From: Planctomycetota bacterium
GTDB taxonomy: Bacteria; Planctomycetota; Phycisphaerae; Sedimentisphaerales; Anaerohalosphaeraceae
Assembly (NCBI GenBank): GCA_003644175.1
Contig: QNBS01000051.1
Location: forward strand, 1-9,996
DNA: 9,996 bases
Reading direction: 5' to 3'
This document shows positions 6,010 to 9,996 of this stretch, piece by piece. Each line of letters begins with the position of its first letter. The first letter of the stretch is position 1. The notes beneath the pieces are model-generated. The model worked only from the letters and a program-made list of their open reading frames with translations, searched no databases and was not told where the DNA came from. Made by a program: the position numbers and the translations under genes.

Positions 6010-9000
6010 TTACTCCGGAAGCCCGCCAACACCATATAGCTCAAGAACCAGAGAATCAATCTGACTTTGATGGGATTCGATTTGCCTTGAAAAACTTTCC
6101 TTTTCACGGTCTGATAAATGTTCTCCAAAACTCTCTTCTTTCAATTTTGATACCATCTTTACTCGATGCTGAATTTTCGTAGCCAAGGCAATTTCTGCTT
6201 TTGTTTTCGGGATTTTTATTGGAAGGTTTTCTATATACTGTTTATTTGCACCAAAATATCCCCCATGGAATTTCCCAGCTTGAGCTTTAAACCATTTATC
6301 TAGAAGCGAACTAGATAAATAAGCTGTAAGTAATTTTTCATCGATTAAGTTGCTTCTAATGCCAAACCCTCCGGTGGTAACATTTACAAAATACTTATCC
6401 CCTTCTTCGTCGTAGTAAGCAGATAATTCAGTAACCATATACGGAATCATTATTTTGGGAGAATCCCATTTATCTAGATTTTTTCGCATAAGACCATACC
6501 ACTCAAGATTGTTAAATTTGCCTGATTCTCGGCCCCTAAGCAATACTTCGTGAGATTTAAGATATTCCCATGAAAAAGGATAAAGGGATTTCATGCTTTT
6601 TTCAGAAATAATTTTAGGGTAATTGTTAGTTATTGAATACGGAAACAAGACATAGGCCGTACTCCTTGCCCAATATCTTCCTATTTGCCCGCTTCTTACA
6701 ACTCTTTTCAATAAAGCTGCTTCAATTTTTACCCATGAATTGGATGCCTTACTAAAAACCTCGAAATGTTTTGGTCCTTCTTTATAGTTTTCGAACAAAA
6801 AGACAGTATCTGCACTTGTCTGTAAACCAACGAATATCTCCGAAGAAATTTCAGTTAATTTACTGTTGTGTTTTTCCAGTTCTTGGCACCACAAGTCTAA
6901 TTCTTGATCTCTAAAAATCCAATTTTCATTACGTTTTGGGTGAAAGGCGTTGAATCTATTCCAATTATTGTCACTTGAGTTGTCAATTGTTTTGATTTGT
7001 TTTTCACCATCAACCAAATTTAAAATTGAGCGGTATTTTATTTCCTCATTTCCAGTTTTAGTAAATATTTGAATGGCGGTATAGGTAGTAACGCCGCGAA
7101 AGACTTGCTGGTCTGAAAAATCTATAATTTCATTTATGTGTTTGCCGGTGTTTATAAGGTTTCGAATATTGATCCCATAGTTAGCCGTCCAAAATTTATT
7201 TGGACAAATATAACCCATAAACCCATTAGGAGCTAGCAGAGACAATCCCTTCTCAATAAATATCACATAGATGTCATAATTCCCTTTAGAAGCTGATTCA
7301 TAATTTGCCTTATAAAATTCACATTCTTCAGAAGCCCATTTCTTCAATTCCTGAACACGAATATAAGGGGGATTGCCTATAATACAGTCGAAACCTTTTT
7401 TGTCATCAAAGATACGTCCAAATCCGCGTGTCCGGCTTCTCCAGTCAAACGGATTCATTCTGAATTTCACTTCTTTGTCCCCACCAAAAAGATCGTTAAA
7501 GGCACGTTCCCAATAGATGTCAAAATCCGTTTGCGAAATAAGACTATTTCCACAACGAATGTTATTGTCCAAACTGGGCAATAGTCTCGATTGCAGAAAA
7601 TCTTTCTGCCAGTTTTTGGGTAGTTTGCCTTCAAGCATCTTTAGATATAAACTCATGATAGTAACTTCGACAGCCTGGCCGTCTATGTCAACTCCATATA
7701 TGCAGGAGGCTAATATTTGCCCTTTGAACGCCGGCATAAGATGCCAGTTCCCCTCCTCATCCTTAAACCCAATCTTCTTGGTCTTGGTCCTTGCTTTGGG
7801 ACTCGCTTTAACAACTGCCAGTTTTGGGTTCTTCTCAAAACAATGAACACAATGGTCATAAACGTATTGAAGCGCAGCAATCAAAAATGAACCGGACCCA
7901 CACGCTGGGTCAAGTATGTTAATATTCAATACCTCCTCAGGCGTCTTTCCCTCAAGCTTAGGACCAACCACTCTTCTTACTATCGTATCGACAACAAACT
8001 TTGGTGTATAGTAAACACCTCCCGCATGTCGGACTTCCGGCTTTTCCTCTGCCCTTACCTCTCCCCGCCAAACAGTTATCACACTACCCAGGAATCGTTC
8101 ATAGATTACTCCCAGCAGATCATCACCAATAGCATCAAACCGATACGGCCCATCTGGCAGATAAAGTGTTCGGACAAAATCAGCTAACAAGTCCCCCGAA
8201 ATGGTCAAATCTTCTGAGAAATGCGCCTTGAATAAATACCCATTGTATTTTTGGTCAAAATTCCTGAATTCTCCGACCAGTTCGTCATATAATTCCAGCC
8301 TGTTCTTGGCCGCGTGATTCACTATATCCCGCAACCTTCCGTAGGAGGTGATATTCCTGTCTTCACACACCCTGATGAACACGATTCTGTCTATCAGTCT
8401 CTGCGTTGCTTCGGTAAGACGGGCCGCCCCATGACGGGTGTTCGCCTCAGGAAAGTTTTTCTTATTGTCGCGGTATATGCCCTGCGCAAATCTGAGACGA
8501 TACTGTTCAAGATGGCCGAGAAATGCTCTATCGACAGGCTCGCTCCCTTTCAGGTCAATGAGCATCCTGTCAATCCCGCGAATTCTTCTGCCCTTTCTGA
8601 CCTTCTTAATACTCGCCAACAGACTCTCTAATGATCCCTCTGCAACTGCTTCTCGCCCGAACGTCTTACAAAGAACATCCCACTGTTCCTCATAATCCTC
8701 AAATCTAAGATCAAAGTCGACCACAAGCCCCTTACCTGCCTCGTCGTAGTAGGGCTTAATCGTAGTGTCAAATAATCGAAACCGCTCAAAGTTCGTGAGA
8801 ATAGCAAATGGTATCTGTGCACTCCACGCGTAAGTCTTTGCTTGGAAAATCGCATCCTTATCCTTGAAAACATCTACGGAAGGTCTTTTGGCCTCCACAA
8901 TAAATCGCGGAAAACCTCCAATCCTGAAAAGATAATCTGGTCGGCGCGACCGTTCCCTCGTCCCCTCAATAGTCCCCACGGTCGCCTCAATCACAACATC

Positions 9001-9174
9001 CTTTTGGGCTAGACTCCTATGGGCTGCGTTATTGACATCCCAGCCCAACAGTTTCCAGAACTCATCGATGTATTCCTGCCGTATCACAGCTTCGGGCGTC
9101 TGATCATCCTTGAGATTCTTAAGGTTCTCTCTGAACCCGTTCACCAACCTACGAAGTTTTTTCATCTGTTCCAT
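6010..9174 (-). CDS. Type IIG-like restriction-modification enzyme (nuclease, N6-adenine methyltransferase and specificity in one chain)
   Basis: A 1054-residue single chain that both cuts and methylates DNA. The N-terminus resembles an HsdR_N-type PD-(D/E)XK nuclease: RRPDYLF with D80, then FIVEAKRP with E94 and K96. A helical linker leads to GGVYYTP (385-391), then methyltransferase motif I DPACGSGSF (422-430) for SAM binding, YGVDID (493-498) and catalytic motif IV NPPY (601-604), which marks an adenine N6 enzyme. Residues from about 650 form a TaqI-like target-recognition region, ending with GGYFGANKQYIENLPI (971-986) and a coiled C-terminus. Length fits type IIG/Eco57I-like enzymes (about 900-1100). 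All key residues are present. The ATG at 9174 has only a weak ribosome site (GAGAG); Met4 (9165) is an alternative. Sampled GC is about 60% near the start (37/60 at 8941-9000) but about 30% after NPPY (18/60 at 7021-7080), which suggests a swapped specificity half. Recognition sequence not readable. Confidence 0.93.
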   Translation of the reverse strand: MEQMKKLRRLVNGFRENLKNLKDDQTPEAVIRQEYIDEFWKLLGWDVNNAAHRSLAQKDVVIEATVGTIEGTRERSRRPDYLFRIGGFPRFIVEAKRPSVDVFKDKDAIFQAKTYAWSAQIPFAILTNFERFRLFDTTIKPYYDEAGKGLVVDFDLRFEDYEEQWDVLCKTFGREAVAEGSLESLLASIKKVRKGRRIRGIDRMLIDLKGSEPVDRAFLGHLEQYRLRFAQGIYRDNKKNFPEANTRHGAARLTEATQRLIDRIVFIRVCEDRNITSYGRLRDIVNHAAKNRLELYDELVGEFRNFDQKYNGYLFKAHFSEDLTISGDLLADFVRTLYLPDGPYRFDAIGDDLLGVIYERFLGSVITVWRGEVRAEEKPEVRHAGGVYYTPKFVVDTIVRRVVGPKLEGKTPEEVLNINILDPACGSGSFLIAALQYVYDHCVHCFEKNPKLAVVKASPKARTKTKKIGFKDEEGNWHLMPAFKGQILASCIYGVDIDGQAVEVTIMSLYLKMLEGKLPKNWQKDFLQSRLLPSLDNNIRCGNSLISQTDFDIYWERAFNDLFGGDKEVKFRMNPFDWRSRTRGFGRIFDDKKGFDCIIGNPPYIRVQELKKWASEECEFYKANYESASKGNYDIYVIFIEKGLSLLAPNGFMGYICPNKFWTANYGINIRNLINTGKHINEIIDFSDQQVFRGVTTYTAIQIFTKTGNEEIKYRSILNLVDGEKQIKTIDNSSDNNWNRFNAFHPKRNENWIFRDQELDLWCQELEKHNSKLTEISSEIFVGLQTSADTVFLFENYKEGPKHFEVFSKASNSWVKIEAALLKRVVRSGQIGRYWARSTAYVLFPYSITNNYPKIISEKSMKSLYPFSWEYLKSHEVLLRGRESGKFNNLEWYGLMRKNLDKWDSPKIMIPYMVTELSAYYDEEGDKYFVNVTTGGFGIRSNLIDEKLLTAYLSSSLLDKWFKAQAGKFHGGYFGANKQYIENLPIKIPKTKAEIALATKIQHRVKMVSKLKEESFGEHLSDREKESFSRQIESHQSQIDSLVLELYGVGGLPE

Positions 9175-9260
9175 GCGTGACTCTCAACACAGTTATCCGC
9201 CCATCTGTTTTTATTGGGCTCCTTACCTTATTTTCCGCACTTGGCCGTGGCCATCTCCCG

Positions 9261-9349
9261 TCCAAAAACCAAACCCTTTCCCAACCATTCTACCCCAACA
9301 AACCCAAAAAACAACCCCATTTTCCACTACCCCCACCCCCAAAATCTTC
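9261..9349 (-). promoter_or_regulatory. G-free plus strand; G-run leader on the minus strand
   Basis: There is no G on the plus strand for 89 bases. The minus strand, which lies upstream of the restriction-modification gene, therefore has no C and carries seven runs of three or more G: opposite 9274-9276, 9280-9282, 9293-9296, 9303-9305, 9315-9318, 9330-9334 and 9336-9340. Several sets of four runs have loops short enough for a G-quadruplex in DNA or in the enzyme's mRNA leader. Whether it is transcribed is unknown, as I found no convincing promoter for the enzyme gene. Confidence 0.45.
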
Positions 9350-9394
9350 GTGTCCGTCCGTGTAAGTCCGTGTCCGTCCGTGTTAGTCCGTGCC
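9345..9394 (+). repeat. Decamer tandem array, right copy
   Basis: A degenerate first unit (TCTTCGTGTC) is followed by CGTCCGTGTA, AGTCCGTGTC, CGTCCGTGTT and AGTCCGTGCC. It has the same family and orientation as 5481-5530, so the restriction-modification locus sits between two direct repeats about 3.9 kb apart. Confidence 0.85.
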
Positions 9395-9433
9395 CTTCCC
9401 CCCAACACCCGCGAAGCGCCATCCACCCCAGAA

Positions 9434-9460
9434 ATCCCGATCATCCCGTAAATCCTGTCA
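9434..9460 (+). repeat. 9-base-period ATCCCG array
   Basis: Three 9-base units: ATCCCGATC, ATCCCGTAA, ATCCTGTCA. It shares its period, but not its sequence, with the GTCCGA family on the other side of the locus. No function is evident. Confidence 0.55.
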
Positions 9461-9491
9461 AAAAAACTTCGTGGTTAATTTTATTTAACAT

Positions 9492-9520
9492 TTGACAAAT
9501 ATCAAACAGTATGGTATAAT
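9492..9520 (+). promoter_or_regulatory. Perfect-consensus sigma-70 promoter, rightward
   Basis: TTGACA (9492-9497), a 17-base spacer (9498-9514) and TATAAT (9515-9520) match the housekeeping consensus exactly. Transcription would start near 9527 and run right, away from the restriction-modification gene. The first 470 bases downstream hold no credible protein, only two hairpin repeats, the GAAACGAACC repeats and a probable group II intron start. It may drive a structured RNA or the intron. Confidence 0.8.
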
Positions 9521-9582
9521 GCGTCGCATAAAATAGAACGCTGGAGTCTACCCGCCGCAGGAGGGCCAAAGGCGTGCATCCG

Positions 9583-9610
9583 CTATATTTAACCCCCACG
9601 GAAGTGGGGG
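9583..9610. repeat. Flank-plus-hairpin repeat, copy 2 (GGAA loop)
   Basis: CTATATTTAA (9583-9592) precedes a perfect 7-bp stem, CCCCCAC (9593-9599) with GTGGGGG (9604-9610), closed by GGAA (9600-9603), a GNRA-type tetraloop if transcribed rightwards. It lies 98 bp before copy 3. Confidence 0.8.
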
Positions 9611-9680
9611 AAACAAAAACAGGGGGAGTAACAAACCGTGCCCAACCAAAAAGACAACGACCGATGCAATCGGGCCGCCC

Positions 9681-9708
9681 CTATATTTAACCCTCACGGA
9701 AGTGGGGG
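9681..9708. repeat. Flank-plus-hairpin repeat, copy 3 (GGAA loop)
   Basis: CTATATTTAA (9681-9690) precedes CCCTCAC (9691-9697), loop GGAA and GTGGGGG (9702-9708). The one difference from copy 2 in the stem turns a C-G pair into T-G (U-G in RNA), so pairing is kept. Confidence 0.8.
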
Positions 9709-9722
9709 ATATACGCCCACGA

Positions 9723-9907
9723 CCCAAAAAAACGAAACGAACCCAATCTACCGTCTCGCCACCATCCCGTTGGCTTCATCGTGTCCAAAAAAACGAAACG
9801 AACCCAATTTACCCCTACCCAGCCTGGCCCGCGACCCAAATTCGCGAAACGAACCCAATCTACACCGCAGCGGACCTGTGGAAGCCCAAAAAAACGCGAA
9901 ACGAACC
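9723..9907 (+). repeat. Four-copy GAAACGAACC repeat
   Basis: The core GAAACGAACC occurs at 9734-9743, 9795-9804, 9846-9855 and 9898-9907. In copies 1-3 it is followed by CAATCTAC or CAATTTAC and preceded by CCCAAA or CCAAAA. Spacings are 61, 51 and 52 bases. Copy 4 keeps the left part but ends at 9907, where GTGCG begins. Chance translation gives KKTKRTQ and QKNETNPIY, strings that I remember from planctomycete 'hypothetical proteins', so the open frame at 9702-9983 is taken as a shadow of the repeat. Confidence 0.8.
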
Positions 9908-9996
9908 GTGCGCCAAGCTAAGCTGGTGCAATTCAGCAGGTGTAATCCTGCCCGGTCAAAGGTTAGCCGCCCGGCCGGAATGAACATGTACGTATA
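9908..9996 (+). mobile_element. Probable group II intron, 5' end (continues past window)
   Basis: GTGCGCC at 9908 matches the conserved 5' start (GUGYG) of bacterial group II introns, self-splicing retroelements. The 89 bases visible look like the start of domain I: a GCTG/CAGC helix at about 9921-9936; GCAGG/CCTGC closing a TGTAAT loop (9935-9950), similar to the GGUGAAAGUCC element; then a GGTTAGCC hairpin at 9961-9968. It begins exactly where the fourth GAAACGAACC repeat is cut, so the repeat supplies the exon side; the six bases before it, CGAACC, would be IBS1. The reverse transcriptase and catalytic domain V would lie beyond the window, so class and activity cannot be judged. The perfect promoter at 9492-9520 points into it. 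Confidence 0.6.

Larger units (their letters stand above)
9521..9722 (+). other. Likely transcribed leader or non-coding RNA region with hairpins
   Basis: No gene is visible. The stretch downstream of the perfect promoter can form several helices: the GGAA-loop hairpins at 9593-9610 and 9691-9708, and CCGAT/ATCGG (9661-9673) with a three-base loop. It could be a small RNA or an untranslated leader. I do not recognise an RNA family. Confidence 0.4.

Noticed and set aside
6010..9174. Type I or type III restriction system
   Set aside because: Nuclease, methyltransferase and specificity regions lie in one chain, with no helicase motifs and no separate subunits.
9723..9908. Four regularly spaced repeats as a CRISPR array
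   Set aside because: Spacings are uneven (51-61), repeat edges are ragged, copies differ outside a 10-base core and no cas gene is near. It fits a dispersed planctomycete repeat.
9702..9983. Open frame of 93 codons as a protein
   Set aside because: It translates the GAAACGAACC repeat and runs into the intron-like sequence; there is no ribosome site and no domain.
9980..9996. Start of a new gene at the right edge (ATGAACATGTACG)
   Set aside because: Only a few codons are visible, there is no clear ribosome site and the bases fall inside the probable intron domain I.

Overview
The window looks like a chromosomal segment from a planctomycete, most likely of the Phycisphaerae/Sedimentisphaerales type. 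This is inferred from the gene families: a Tat-exported Gfo/Idh/MocA oxidoreductase next to a cytoplasmic one and a TIM-barrel sugar isomerase, and a short RRM protein. It also rests on intergenic DNA packed with short-period repeats whose chance translations (NTDGHG-like, KRTQ/NETNP-like) I remember from planctomycete genomes. No database search was possible. All recognised protein genes lie on the minus strand.

Region 1 (1-3749, read right to left) is a probable sugar/polyol oxidation operon. It holds a Tat-signal Gfo/Idh/MocA oxidoreductase (2343-3749), a 67-residue helical protein (2116-2319), a nucleotidyltransferase-fold protein overlapping it by 4 bp (1562-2119), a second Gfo/Idh/MocA oxidoreductase (530-1549) and a TIM-barrel sugar isomerase/epimerase cut by the window edge (1-496). 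Two overlapping promoter-like hexamer pairs precede it. The small-protein/nucleotidyltransferase pair has the form of a toxin-antitoxin-like module lodged inside a metabolic operon.

Region 2 (3980-5194) has three small single-domain genes: a double-CBS protein, a 97-residue RRM RNA-binding protein and an 86-residue two-helix membrane protein of the kind often labelled 'bacteriophage holin'.

Region 3 (5195-9491) is a defence locus. A single-chain restriction-modification enzyme (6010-9174; nuclease, adenine methyltransferase and target-recognition domains) is followed 14 bp later by a small gene broken by a 9-bp-period repeat and a frame change. The enzyme gene is a compositional mosaic: its target-recognition half is very AT-rich. 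The locus is bracketed by two directly oriented decamer-repeat arrays sharing 25 identical bases. Upstream of the enzyme lies an 89-base stretch with no G on the plus strand, which gives runs of G on the coding strand.

Region 4 (9492-9996) starts with a perfect TTGACA-N17-TATAAT promoter firing rightwards into DNA with no credible protein. It holds two hairpin repeats with a shared flank and GGAA loop, then four copies of a GAAACGAACC-centred repeat. The fourth copy breaks off exactly at GTGCG, and the remaining 89 bases look like the start of a group II intron whose body lies beyond the window.
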